From positions 4,588,001 to 4,652,000 of the forward strand of contig JARUPY010000606.1 of assembly GCA_029817715.1 (NCBI GenBank): a stretch of DNA of 64,000 nucleotides. The letters run 5' to 3'. Under the pieces are notes generated by a model, which was not told where the DNA came from, searched no databases, and saw only the letters and a list, made by a program, of their open reading frames with translations. Of the stretch, positions 23,700 to 34,711 are shown one piece after another. Each line of letters begins with the position of its first letter. Position 1 is the first letter of the stretch. Source of the DNA: Melastoma dodecandrum. Lineage: Eukaryota; Streptophyta; Magnoliopsida; Myrtales; Melastomataceae. The translations under genes were made by a program, and so were the position numbers.

Positions 23700-23840
23700 G
23701 GACGACGGGGGGTATTTATAGCCATCGTGGAGGGGAGGAAAGATCGAAGCTGGAGAAAAACCCTAGTTTAGGGTTGGGATTGGGCTTTTATGGGTCAGAT
23801 GAACCATCCAATTGGGCCTCTAGTTGGCCCATGTAATTAA
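23700..23840 (-). promoter_or_regulatory. snoRNA-gene type promoter: site II, telo box, TATA
   Basis: Reading the minus strand, site II cores (GGGCCAAC, GGCCCAATT, AGCCCAATC) are followed by a telo-box cluster (AACCCTAAACTAGGGTTT, about 23757-23775) and then a strong TATA box (GCTATAAATACC, about 23712-23722). This order is described for plant snoRNA and ribosomal-protein genes. A (CT)9 tract (about 23621-23638) lies in the predicted leader. The position suits a start near 23690 and a polycistronic precursor carrying both snoRNAs. Confidence 0.8.
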
Positions 23841-23879
23841 TGGGCTTATTCAGGAGCCCATCTCTCGGGAACGATCTGA

Positions 23880-24613
23880 TAATTTCGGACAAAATTCCTC
23901 TTCCCCTCTTCTCGGCCTTAGCTCTCGTTCACCTTCCGTGCAGCTCGTCGGTTCCCGAGGATCGGATCAGGTCACTAACCTGTTTACGTGAAGGATGTTG
24001 TGAGAGTGATACAATCTTTGATGACTAATCGGTTATGAGGTGAATTTTATTTTATGCTTGCCAACAACATAATATATGTACGTTATGTCTATTCGAAACT
24101 TCGTTGGCCAGAATTGAAGGAATTTTTATGTATACGCTGCTTGTTTCTTCTAGAGGGGAAGCAAATGCGAGTGCTGCGGAATGTCGAAGATCCAGATAGA
24201 GCCTCCCGTGCCAAAATGGCAGAAGCCGCTGCTCGTGTCAGGGAATACAACACTTTTTTAATTAAGAAAGTGCCAACTGTATCAGTAAGTTTATTAGTTT
24301 CTCCTACACCTTCATTTCATAAGAACCCATCATTGTCTCCAATATTTCCGATCTGGGTGATCAACAGGTGAACTGAGGCGTGAAGTCGCTGGCAGATATC
24401 TCCGCATTGGACATCACGAAACTTGTCGAGACGGTGAAGTTTTCCCCCATCCCTTTCGAAGGAGGTGTCAAGTTGACCCTAGAGAATCCAACGAGATCCC
24501 GACGCAATACCATCGTCTCCTATTCCAAATCGCAGTTCTTCTGCTTATCCGGTGCTCGAGCTATCCGACCATTCATGCCGTCTTGGCTTAATGATTTACA
24601 TACAGGTAGGTGA
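23880..24613 (+). other. unresolved transcribed-looking region, small gene or relic
   Basis: An open stretch around 24160-24285 reads NVEDPDRASRAKMAEAAA then RVREYNTFLIKKVPTVS, with helical, coding-like character and a plausible donor after it. A second open stretch (24380-24613) follows an AG near 24370. I cannot join them into a convincing frame or recognise a family. It could be a small unknown gene, a relic, or part of a UTR of a neighbour. Confidence 0.3.
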
Positions 24614-24814
24614 AGCTCAGCTCCTGCTGCTGCTGATCAGTTTTCCCCTGGGAATCTCCCCGAGGCAAAGTTTATTTGTATTTGTGTAATGATGAGTTGC
24701 CAAGCCATTTGTATTGCTACTAAGTGTCTTAAATATTATTCATTTGATAACATTCTCGCTGTAAATAGTTTAAATAATAATTTACTGTTCTCTGGCATAA
24801 GAATTTGATGGACC

Positions 24815-24850
24815 GAGAAGGCCCGGCCCAATAGGCCCAATAGGCTTTGC
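24815..24850 (+). promoter_or_regulatory. site II elements upstream of NDUFB3
   Basis: Tandem GGCCCAATAGGCCCAATAGG about 200 bp before the ATG. Paired site II motifs (TGGGCY on the other strand) are typical of nuclear genes for mitochondrial respiratory subunits, which agrees with the gene that follows. Confidence 0.65.
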
Positions 24851-25039
24851 AATGAGCCAGCTGGCTCTCCCGAGTCTCTGCTGCTTCTCGGCTCAGCTCA
24901 GTGTCGTCCGTCGCCGTCTTCTTCGTTCCTGCTCGATTTCACAAAGGTGATCCTCCTCCGATTGATCGGACCTACGTCTCCGATTTGATGGATTTCTAAT
25001 TTAGGGATTTTGTGGGCTTTGGTTTTAGGATCGAAAGCG

Positions 25040-26170
25040 ATGGGTGGTGGGGGAGATCACGGGGGTCACCATGGCGAGGGCGATTTCAGGGCCAAGGTTT
25101 GGAGCATGTCCGGCGGTCCTCACTGTCGTCCCAAGCACTGGAAGCGGAACACCGCCATCGCCATGTTCGGGGTGTTCCTCGCCTGCATCCCCATCGCCAT
25201 GCTCTCCGCCAAGCTCGAGGTACCTGTACCTGCTTTTTGTGTTTCTCCTGTTCCGAATTTAGTTAGGGAGACGAGGTGATGAGGGTTTTGGCGTTGGAGA
25301 TGTCGGTGAGTTTCGCTCGTGCGATTGAGTCTTCAGGTCGTTCTGTCGTCGGATTTGAATCGAACGGTGGACTTATGTGTAAATAGTCCCACTGACCTGG
25401 AGTTTAAGGTAGTTCTGGCTGAGGTGATTTTGAGACTCTTGAGTTGTGCTGATTTTGATCGGTTGTGTTGTTGTAGCGTAGTTGGAGTTGTAAATAGGCA
25501 ATGCTTGAGTCGTGAATTGGGATTTCTTTAACCTACTGTACATTAGCATGAGTCGTATGTGCTTCTTATCATGTGAATCAGAACTGGTATACCTTGTTTC
25601 CCATTAGTTTTTCGAAGGCAAATTTTTCATCCTCTGTTTTTTGCTAGCCTATAATCACTGCAAGGATGATATGTCAAGGTTCATTTTTGCTTAGGGCTTA
25701 TCCCCTCTGGGCTTTCCCCAAATTTATTGTTTCGGGGAGGCTGATCATTGGCCAGTAGATAGATGATGTGAACGTTCAAAATATCAACTTGGAAATGCAA
25801 TAGTCATTTCTGTATATGACAATTGTAGTGAGTAGAATATCTTTCTGACATTGCTTTGTTGTTAGAAGTAAGTAGGGTGTCTGTTTGATTTGTGATATTC
25901 ACCAGCTCAGGGGAATTTTATTTGCTCCAACTTATTGTGCAGAGTTCTTTGGTTGTTTTCTTTTTAAGGCCCCTTCTCCTTTTTGTTACAAGTTAATAGG
26001 CTGGAGTTAGTTTTCTGACATTTCTTGTCTGATAATAAGCGTGAGTTCACGATGCTTTTTTGTTTTTGCCTTTGTTCTGTTGGCAGCAAAGACCTCACCA
26101 GCCAGTTCGCCCGATTCCATCTCAGCTCTGGTGCAAGAACTTTGGTAACCAAGAGTACGAGAAGCGTTGA
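25040..26170 (+). CDS. NADH dehydrogenase 1 beta subcomplex subunit 3 (NDUFB3/B12)
   Basis: Small accessory subunit of the membrane arm of mitochondrial complex I. Two exons, 25040-25219 and 26087-26170, give 87 aa. The N-terminus is Gly/His-rich (MGGGGDHGGHHGEGDFRAKV), followed by MSGGPHCRPKHWKRNTAIAM. One membrane helix follows (about residues 41-57, FGVFLACIPIAMLSAKLE). The short matrix/IMS tail is QRPHQPVRPIPSQLWCKNFG. Exon-exon join and length match the plant family (about 70-90 aa). The 867-bp intron is simple, with nothing recognised inside. Confidence 0.92.
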
Positions 26171-27177
26171 TAGCAGTCGGACTTTTACATGGCTGATATT
26201 AAGTTTTTCGTGCGAAACTTTCCTGGCCTTTTGTTTGTATCATCATCTCCTTGGCCCCCCTCCTCTCGCTATGCCCCGGTGACTCTTCCTTGGTTTCGGG
26301 AGCCATTTCGATGAGAATAAAAGCCGCTCCCTCATGATCGTTTTTACTTTTTTTTTTTCCCATGACAGAGATCTCCCCTTGAAACAGAGCATCCAATAAA
26401 GTAATTGAAATTCAAGCCTCGAAATTCCCCTTTTGTGGTGGAGTATTTGGTAGCTTGGCCATTTCTTGCTGGTGGTTGGTTAATGTTAATTTCCGCTGCT
26501 TCCGGGTTAGGGAATAACATGTGCTTTTCACACGTATTTGATGCGATGACATCCCGATGATGTTTGGAGTGAATTTTTATTTTATTCCCTTTTCTTTTTC
26601 ACAAGAGTTACAAGCAAACTGAAATTTTTGCCTCCGAAACAAGTCGGGCCCTTGCTTCCCCTCCTCTTGACCAAATGGGTCTCTTTCACAAAAACTCACA
26701 TTTGTAATAATACATAAAAAAAATGGGTCCATAGATATTTTAGCGTCCCAATTTTTTATTTAGGAAGTGGACAAAGGGAACATGTAATAAAAAAATTGGC
26801 AACATTGAGGAGGTCAAAGAATTACTATCTCTTTATTCTTGTCTATTTGGAATCTTTAATAGCTAGGGTAAAAATTATAAAATAAAAAAACACACCCCAT
26901 CCATCTTTACTAAATTCGACTCCATTACAGCATAAACTCTACCTTCTACAATCTCACTGTGTACAATTATGAGGATATTAATATCAATTCCTGGTCAACA
27001 TTTCTTAACATAGTTAGAATGACAATGCCATGGGCCTACTCCTATCTAATTTATATCATCACATCCAAAAATGAAGTCATTTCAATTACAAGCGGCTACA
27101 TCCACAATCTCTAGTTGGTAGGGAAGGGTTGAGATAACACACAATGAAATGGAGATATTGCTCGTCGCCTTGGTTAT
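26171..27177. other. intergenic, AT-rich
   Basis: 3' UTR of NDUFB3, then AT-rich sequence up to the Copia insertion. The pre-insertion locus continues at 32640. No gene, RNA or repeat recognised. Confidence 0.5.
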
Positions 27178-27620
27178 TGTGGATCTGGATGATATTAAAC
27201 AAGAAGAAAGGATAGAAGATAGGGAAGAAGACGAAGAAGAAGAAGAGGAAGAAGACAAGAAAACCAGAGAAGAGCAGACGAAGGAATTTTCATTTCTGTT
27301 TTAAGAGCTGCAATACATTGTACTACAAAACACTTTACTATTTATAAAGAACCCAGATGCATCCTTATGTTGCAACAACCACTCGATTCTTCGATGCATG
27401 AGCCTCGCAGCGTCTGCGTCCCGTTCTCCAATGACTCAACAACCTCCACATACTGCAGCAACCCAATAACGGCCATACCGAGCTTTTGTCCTCACTGGGT
27501 AAGTAACATAAGTTTCAGCTGCAGCCTTCTTCAGAATACTTCAATACTTCATGGGCTCCAATGCACCGGGTCCATCATGAGCTGCTCGACCCAACACAAC
27601 ACAACACCAATAGTCCCACA
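27178..27620 (-). repeat. 3' LTR of the Copia element
   Basis: 443 bp, TGTGGATCTGG...AGTCCCACA, with a GAA-repeat tract (about 27226-27255). A TATA-like TATTTATAAAG lies at about 27340. On the coding strand this is the downstream LTR. Confidence 0.96.
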
Positions 27621-27699
27621 CTTCCCGTCAATTCGAACCTCCTACACTGCTCCTCCTACCTTCTACACTGCTCCTCCTACACTACTCCTTCTTCTACTG

Positions 27700-30600
27700 C
27701 TATTTATTCTGTTCTGTTCCTTCCTCCAACTCTTCTGTCATCTTCTCTTCTTTCTTACTATCATCACTTCCCATCAAGACTAGTCCTCCTCCAGTTGTCT
27801 GCTCCTCCTTGTTTCTCTCTGTCACAGTCAACTGGCTTCTGAAATCTAAGAACTTGTGCAAGGGTATAAGTTTTGTTAAAGGGTCGGCCAACTGATGATC
27901 AGAGTGAACATGTTGTAACAGAATAGAGCCATCCAATACCTTTTCACGAATAAAGTGAAAATCTATTTCAACATGCTTAGTTCGAGCGTGGAAAACCGGA
28001 TGTGTTGCTAACTGTAATGTGCTCAGATTGTCACAAAACAGCAGAGAAGGCTGCGGAATATCTGTCTTTAATTCAAAGAGAAGTTTCTTAATCCATATTA
28101 CCTCAGCTGCCCCATTCGTCAATGCTCGAAATTCAGCTTCAGTACTAGAGCGAGAGACCACCTTTTGTTTTTGTGACGACCAAGAAACAAGATTCCTCCC
28201 AACGAATGCACAATACACCTCAGTGCTCCTCCTATCATCCGGGCAGCTAGCCTAATCCGCATCTGTAAAACACGAAATACTAAGAGAATCTCCAGCTGCA
28301 AATGTGATGCCATGCCGAGGTGTCCCTCTAAGATAACGGAGAATCCGCTTAACAGCTTTGAGATGGAGATCAGTCGGACTTTGAAGAAATTGGCAAACCT
28401 TATTAACCGCATAACTAATATCAGGTCGAGTGTTTGTGCAGTATTGCAAAGCACCTACCAAACTCCTGTATTAAGTCGGGTCAGCCAACGTAACACCTTC
28501 AAATTTGGAAAGCTGCTGCGAGGTAGACATTGGAGAGGGAACAGGCTTGCAATCTAGCATCCCTGCTTTGCTCAACAAATCCTTAACGTATTTCTCCTGA
28601 CAGAGATGCAAAGAGGAGTGATGCCTTGTTACTTCAAAACCAAGGAAGTAAGACAAGTTACCCAGATCTTTAAGAGCAAATTGAGAATTAAGTTGAGGAA
28701 GAAGAGCTTTAATCGCAGTATGATCAGACCCGGTAACCACAATGTCATCAACATAGATCAAAAGGAGGACCACCCCACAATCTGTGTGCCGAAAGAACAG
28801 AGAGGCATCTGAAATCGACTGTTGAAACCCCCATTGAAAAAGACAGCCACTAAGCTTCATGTTCCAGGCTCTTGGACTCTGTTTGAGACCATAAAGAGCC
28901 TTCTTGAGCCTGCACACATGGTGTGGAAACTGCTCTGCGATATGGGGGTTGATCCATAAAAACTGTTTCCTGAAGATCTCCATTAAGGAAAGCATTATGC
29001 ACATCAAGTTGAATCAATTGCCAGCCAAATTGGACAGCCAAACTCAATATGACCCGTATAGTTTGGTGCTTCACCACTGGGCTGAAGGTTTCCTTGTAAT
29101 CCAGGCCAGGAGTTTGGTGATGCCCTTTAGCAACCAGGCGAGCTTTACACCTCTCAAGTTCACCATTTGCTTTCAGCTTGACTTTGTAAACCCACTTACA
29201 ACCTATCACCTTTTCAGTCCCAGTAAAAGGAACAAGCTCCCACGTTCCATTCCTCTGTAAAGCCTCCAGTTCAGCCTCCATTGTATCTCTCCAGTAAGGT
29301 TTAGAAAGAGCCTCAGTCAAGGTCTGTGGTTCAGTCGGTAGGGTGTGAGGAGAAGGTAAGGTAGTATGAGGGGGAACAAGAAGAGGTACTGATTCTGTTA
29401 AAAGAACCTTGGGTTTTGTAATGCCTGACTTTGATCTGGTTACCATAGGATGTATGTTCTTAACTCCAGGAAATGGAAGTTTCTCAGTCATGGTAGGCCT
29501 AACTGGCGAGTCCGCAACTGTAGGCTCAGAAAGAGTCACTGACAGTGGAGTAGAATGTGAAGTATGACTTGTAGTAGGAAGAACAGGATTAAGACAAAAT
29601 GTTGGACCTGAAGTGAATTGGGAAGAAATAGAGTGAGTGGATTGAGAGAGGGTTTGGAAAGGAAAACTGTCCTCAACAAAATGAACATCCCTGGACACAT
29701 AAATCTTTTGTGAGAGTGGTTCATAACAGATTGAACCTTTATGAAAGAAACTAATTCCTAAATAAACACAAGCCACAGAACGAGGTTGAAGTTTGTGTAA
29801 GTTGTGAGGTCGAAGACAAGGAAAACATAAACAACCAAAAACCTTGAAGGAGTTGTAATTAGGAGTAGTGTGATGAAGAGATTCAAAAGGAGACTTAAAG
29901 TTTAGCACTTTAGAAGGTAGCTGATTGATAAGTTGTACAGCAAAGTGGAAAGCATAAGGCCAGAACTGTAGAGGGACTTTGGCATGAGTTAGTAGAGATA
30001 AACCAACCTCTACCACATGCCTATTCTTTCTTTCCACTCTCCCATTCTGCTGTGGGGTATATGGACACGAAATCTGATGTTGGATCCCTTTCTCTAGAAA
30101 GAACTTATGCAGAGAACGAAATTCACCTCCCCAATCTGATCTTACTGCTTTTATTGAAGATTGGAACTGGGTTTGAATCATTTTGTGAAAGTGACTAAAG
30201 GCTGTAAAGGCTTGAGACTTAGTGTTTAACAGATATATCCATGTAAAACGAGAGGCATCATCTATTAGTAAAAGAAAATAGCGAGCTCCTGTAAGTGATT
30301 GTACCGGGGAAGGACCCCAAATGTCAGTATGAATAAGATCAAACGGAGTAAGACTATTGGACTTGGATAAAGGAAAAGGAAGTCTGTGGTGTTTACTTAG
30401 GACACAGGACTGACAGAAATCGAGAGAGGCTGGAGATTTTTTATTACAGGAGGACAGGACTCTTTGTAGAACTTCATGACTTGGATGACCTAATCGGCAA
30501 TGCCACTGGAGAGTATCTGCTGCAGATAGAGTAGCATGAAAGGCTGTAGACAGCTTGATAGGACTGCATTTATGTGTCTGAAGTTGTAGTGGGAGTTTGT

Positions 30601-32131
30601 ACAGCCCGTGGTGAGTGGGACCTTGGAGGATTGGCCGATTGGTCTTCTTGTCCTTAATAAGAAAACCATGAGAATGAAATTCCACCGAAACATTATTATC
30701 ACGACATAGTTTAGAAATACTAACTAGACGTTGTGATATGCACGGAGTATGAAGCATATGGTCCAAAGAAAGAGGTTTTTCAGAAGAGAAAAGGGTTGTT
30801 CTGCCAGTGTGAGCAATACGAAGTCGATGACCGTTACCTACCATGACTGAGGACTTACCAAGGTATGGAGCAGCGGTTGTGAAGTCACTAAGGACAGGAG
30901 AAACATGGTGGGTTGCGCCAGAATCAAACAACCAGTCACCTGGGTCGAGAGGTTGGTGAGGGTGAGCTGTATCAGGGGAAGGATGCAGGGTAGTAGGGAA
31001 TGGGGGAGCACATCCATGACAGGTAGGTGAATTGTACACGCTAGTATAATGGGTCTGAGGTGAGTTTAGTGTATGTGCTCGATGATAACAGTTTAAGGCT
31101 GTGTGACCCAGTTTAAAACAGATCTGGCATCTAGGAGGTGGTGGGCGTGGTCTGAAAGATGGCCTGTATCCCCACCTGGGTGTAAAAGGTCTTGTAGGTG
31201 GCTTGCCCAGTACTCCTGTCTGATAATAGGGCGATGGCTGGCTGAAGGTTCTAGGTTCAGACCGGTGTGGTGTATAAGTAGGGCTGTATTTGGTAGAGTT
31301 ATAGGAATTGGGTTCAGTAGAGGGTCGTTGTCGGTTTAGTGGGTGTGAAAACCTTGGCTGAGACGAACCTGCACTAGAAGAGAGCGAGGAAAACTGTACC
31401 TGGAGCAGCACAGACTCTGGAACATGGCACTTTTCCACCCTCATATCAAACGTAAGGAGGAGCTGGTGCACTTCATCTAGAGAAGGCTGGTCTGGTCTGC
31501 TGTAAACTGCAGTAACAATTGGGTCATACTCGGCTGAGAGCCCTTCGAGTAAGTACCAGACATAATCTCGATATGGTACAGGTTCGCCGATTGCACCAAG
31601 CTGATCTGACAGCATCTTTATAGTATTCAAGTAATGCTGCATCGTCTTCCCCTCCTTCTTAACCTGCTGCATTTGCATTCGCAGGTTTATGACCCTAGTC
31701 GTAGAGTGTGACTCGAAGCGCAACTTCAAGCTCTCCCACACCTCGTGCGATGTATTACAGCATACCACTTGACTCAAAGGCTCTTGAGTGAGTGAGGAAA
31801 ACAAAAAACTCATAACAGATTTGTCAGTTCTTTGCCATAGCTTGTAATTCGGGTTTATCTCACTCATTGTGGTATCCAAGAATTTCACAGGTGGCTGTGT
31901 TGTCCCATGCACGAAATCTTCATAACCCCCTGCCACAATTGCCGCAAGAACCTGACCTTTCCACAGCGCATAATTCCCTTCATCAAGCTTCAACGTCGTG
32001 GAGAAGAATCCCGCAGGAATCTGGATTGGAGAGGGAATCTGTCCCAAGCCCCCTCTTATGCTGTGGACTCCAGAAACAGAAACTGGTGTGGCCGGTTGCT
32101 CAGATTCGTGCGACGTCGCTTGATTTGCCAT
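27700..32131 (-). pseudogene. Copia gag-pol polyprotein, disrupted
   Basis: Reads from an ATG at 32131. Landmarks in order: UBN2-type Gag, zinc knuckle with C-X2-C-X4-H-X4-C spacing ([14 protein letters not shown]), protease active site DSGATHH, GAG-pre-integrase HCRLGHPSH, integrase core (HTDIWGP and the later [10 protein letters not shown]), reverse transcriptase with the YVDD box, and RNase H with SRSSTEAEF. The first frame closes near 28850 after a one-base loss in RT near 28945. Downstream the frame has TAA near 28471 and TAG near 28252. The element therefore cannot make its own full polyprotein. The YVDD motif lies after the frameshift. Confidence 0.95.
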
Positions 32132-32167
32132 TGTTTTGTTTCTGTAGTCTCTACCCTTGTCGCAGGA

Positions 32168-32185
32168 CGACGGGCTCTGATACCA
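32168..32185 (-). other. primer-binding site of the Copia element
   Basis: Minus strand next to the 5' LTR reads TGGTATCAGAGCC, the usual complement to the 3' end of initiator methionine tRNA in plant Copia elements. Confidence 0.9.
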
Positions 32186-32634
32186 TGTGGATCTGGATGA
32201 TATTAAACAAGAAGAAAGGATAGAAGATAGGGAAGAAGACGAAGAAGAAGAAGAAGAAGAGGAAGAAGACAAGAAAACCAGAGAAGAGCAGACGAAGGAA
32301 TTTTCATTTCTGTTTTAAGAGCTGCAATACATTGTACTACAAAACACTTTACTATTTATAAAGAACCCAGATGCATCCTTCTGTTGCAACAACCACTCGA
32401 TTCTTCGATGCATGAGCCTCGCAGCGTCTGCGTCCCGTTCTCCAATGACTCAACAACCTCCACATGCTGCAGCAACCCAGTAACGACCATACCGAGCTTT
32501 TGTCCTCACTGGGTAAGTAACATAAGTTTCAGCTGCAGCCTTCTTCAGAATACTTCAATACTTCATGGGCTCCAATGTACCGGGTCCATCATGAGCTGCT
32601 CGACCCAACACAACACAACACCAATAGTCCCACA
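32186..32634 (-). repeat. 5' LTR of the Copia element
   Basis: 449 bp, same ends as the other LTR, 6 bp longer in the GAA tract and with five substitutions. It would hold the promoter for the minus-strand transcript. Confidence 0.96.
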
Positions 32635-32639
32635 GTTAT

Positions 32640-33495
32640 GCTGTGTGTCGAAGCATCTATCTACACAGGACAGTCGCTTAGCCTTTCCTCGAGGCAAGGT
32701 GACTCAAGAGAATGGGACTATCGGATTGATCGGAAAGGGGGAGGGAGCTCTTGTATGCAAAGCACCTGAGCTCCGGAAAATCCTACAAGAAAGCAAGCAG
32801 AAAGTTATCGCACTAACAAGCAATGTTAAATATGACACATCAATGAGCAAGCAGTCAAAACATTCAATGTAGAAGCTGGAAAAGGAAACCACAATCAGGT
32901 GATAAGGCATAGAAAATCTCACACATTACATGATAAAATACTTGAGCACTACAGCCACAAAAAGAATACCATCATAAAAAAGCTAATGAGTACCTCAAAC
33001 GTTTGTTCATTGAATTGCAATAAGAGAATCCACAAACCACCTATGCACAAACAGCAGCAGTATGCTCTAAGAAGCCACTCAATGGCAACAAAAAACTACC
33101 AAAGAAAGAAAGATTTCCATGGCCCCACACATGCCACAACAGAAGGAAATCGGTATATTCACCACTGATTGAGTTCAATGGGTTTATGGGTATTAAGCTC
33201 GATCCAAGCATCATACCATCACAAACGCAAACATAAATAAGTATTTAGATAAAAGCATATGGGGATGGATGTTTACCACGAGCCTATACAATTGGGTCTC
33301 TAGCTCGTCATATGTGGATAAAATAAAGATTGGGAAGCCATGCACCTCCCTTTTGTACCTTATGCCCGACCGAAATGACTATACATTGACAGGACATCGT
33401 CGATTGGGGCCGCTCTAGTAAAACTATCCATCGCGGTTTGTCACCCACACTTTATCCATTTTTGAATTCTTTTTTTTTTTTGGGAAGAAGAGGCC
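32640..33495. other. intergenic
   Basis: Continues the sequence that ended at 27177 before the Copia insertion. Open frames are short and unlike any family I know. Nothing else supported. Confidence 0.45.
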
Positions 33496-33884
33496 AACGA
33501 CCCGTGCACGTGTCGTCATGCACAATGTATTAAATTTCGACCAATTTTAGTAAAAATGTACTAAAAATTGTCGTCTTTTAGTAATGTACTAATGAAACAA
33601 TGTTATAGAATTGTACATTGTACAATGTTTCAATAGTGTTTTGTTTGTACATTTCAATATTTTGTGCATTACTAATAAATCATTGTTTAAACAATCTATA
33701 TTGAACAACGTTAAAACATTGTTTACGTTGTACAATGTACAACATTAATGTTTTGTTTGTACATAATGTTAGAACATTGTTTCATTCGTACATTACTTAA
33801 AAAAAATGACAATTTTTAAATATATTTATACTAAAATCGGCCAAAATTTAGTATATTGTGCATAATGACCGTACACGGGTCGTT
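33496..33884. mobile_element. foldback/MITE-like element
   Basis: A 389-bp AT-rich segment whose ends are inverted repeats of about 90 bases. The outer core AACGACCCGTG at the left reappears inverted at the right (CACGGGTCGTT / TACACGGGTCGTT). Inner arms share GCACAATGTA/TATTGTGC and AATTTTAGTA-like stretches. The middle repeats ACATTGT/ACAATGT motifs many times. No target-site duplication could be fixed, so the superfamily is unknown. No coding capacity. Confidence 0.7.
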
Positions 33885-34097
33885 AGTCGGTTCCCGTCTC
33901 GGGGACGTTAAGACTTTGTTACCCACACGTCATCCGTTTTTTAATTGTCTTCGGGACGTCAAGACAGAAAAGGGGGCGAGTGCGGAGGTCATCGTGAGTC
34001 GCCTAAGTCGTCGTTTGAGGGTTAGGAGTTGGGCTTTTGGTCACAGAGCGATAATCTGTTTGAGTATTACCCGATTGTTATTATTTATTTATTTTTT

Positions 34098-34348
34098 GGC
34101 CAAATTGACAAATATATCCTGTACTATTTCAAAATTGACAGATCTATCCTATCGTCTAAAATTACACCTCCCACAACCCCATCTGACGCCGTTATTGCAA
34201 ATCCATCCTCCGTTATCGGACTCACTAACGGAATCCTACGTGGATTAACACGTGACGTAACGCCGTTTATTCGTTGCCGTTATAGTGGTGAATTTCCCAA
34301 ATTACCCACGTTGTTCACTGAAAAATCGATAATACCCCCACCCCTAAG
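34098..34348 (+). repeat. left TIR of the MULE
   Basis: 251 bp, five mismatches to the right TIR. It probably contains the transposase promoter, since the ATG lies about 360 bp downstream. It contains tandem GGATTAACACGTGACG-like G-box-containing sequence (CACGTG) shared with the right TIR. Confidence 0.95.
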
Positions 34349-34711
34349 ACAAGTCACCCCCTTGATGAAATCACCTTCTGAACCCAAATCCCCCATAAGA
34401 ACCCTAATCGCCTTCGCATTCACCCAATTTTTACGAATCTTCAAGAGCCCATCCACTATTCGTGCTTGCCGGTCTTCCTGAATCAGTCTGGAAACACTAT
34501 TCGTGCTACCCGAGTTCGTCTGGTAAGCGTTTCCCTCTATTTGATGTCATAAAGCTGCGAAATTTTCACCCACGCATCCAACTTAGCGAACTCGCAGCAC
34601 CTAGACTGGCAGTCATTGGGCGGCAGAGTCATTGTTTTCCTTCTTCATTTTTCTGCTAAGTATTGGTTCCTAGGTCTAGTAAAACTGATTTTGTATAGTG
34701 TTTAGGTTGTG

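Larger units (their letters stand above)
27178..32634 (-). mobile_element. Ty1/Copia LTR retrotransposon, nearly complete, pol broken
   Basis: Full 5,457-bp insertion flanked by the 5-bp duplication GTTAT (27173-27177 and 32635-32639). The coding strand is minus, so the 5' LTR is at the right. A primer-binding site beside the 5' LTR matches initiator Met-tRNA. The order protease-integrase-RT-RNase H defines Copia. The two LTRs differ at five positions plus one 6-bp repeat-number change over about 445 bp, so the insertion is fairly recent, but the polyprotein has one frameshift and two nonsense codons. Confidence 0.97.

Noticed and set aside
27226..27255. GAA repeat as a possible regulatory microsatellite
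   Set aside because: It lies inside the Copia LTR and recurs in the other LTR with a different copy number, so it belongs to the element.
32384..32872. 162-aa plus-strand open frame starting MQQPLDSS
   Set aside because: It starts inside the 5' LTR on the opposite strand to gag-pol and runs across the insertion junction; a chance frame.
33530..33860. Repeated ACATTGT/ACAATGT units as a CRISPR-like or satellite array
   Set aside because: Units are irregular and part of a foldback structure; spacing is not constant, and this is a plant nuclear genome.
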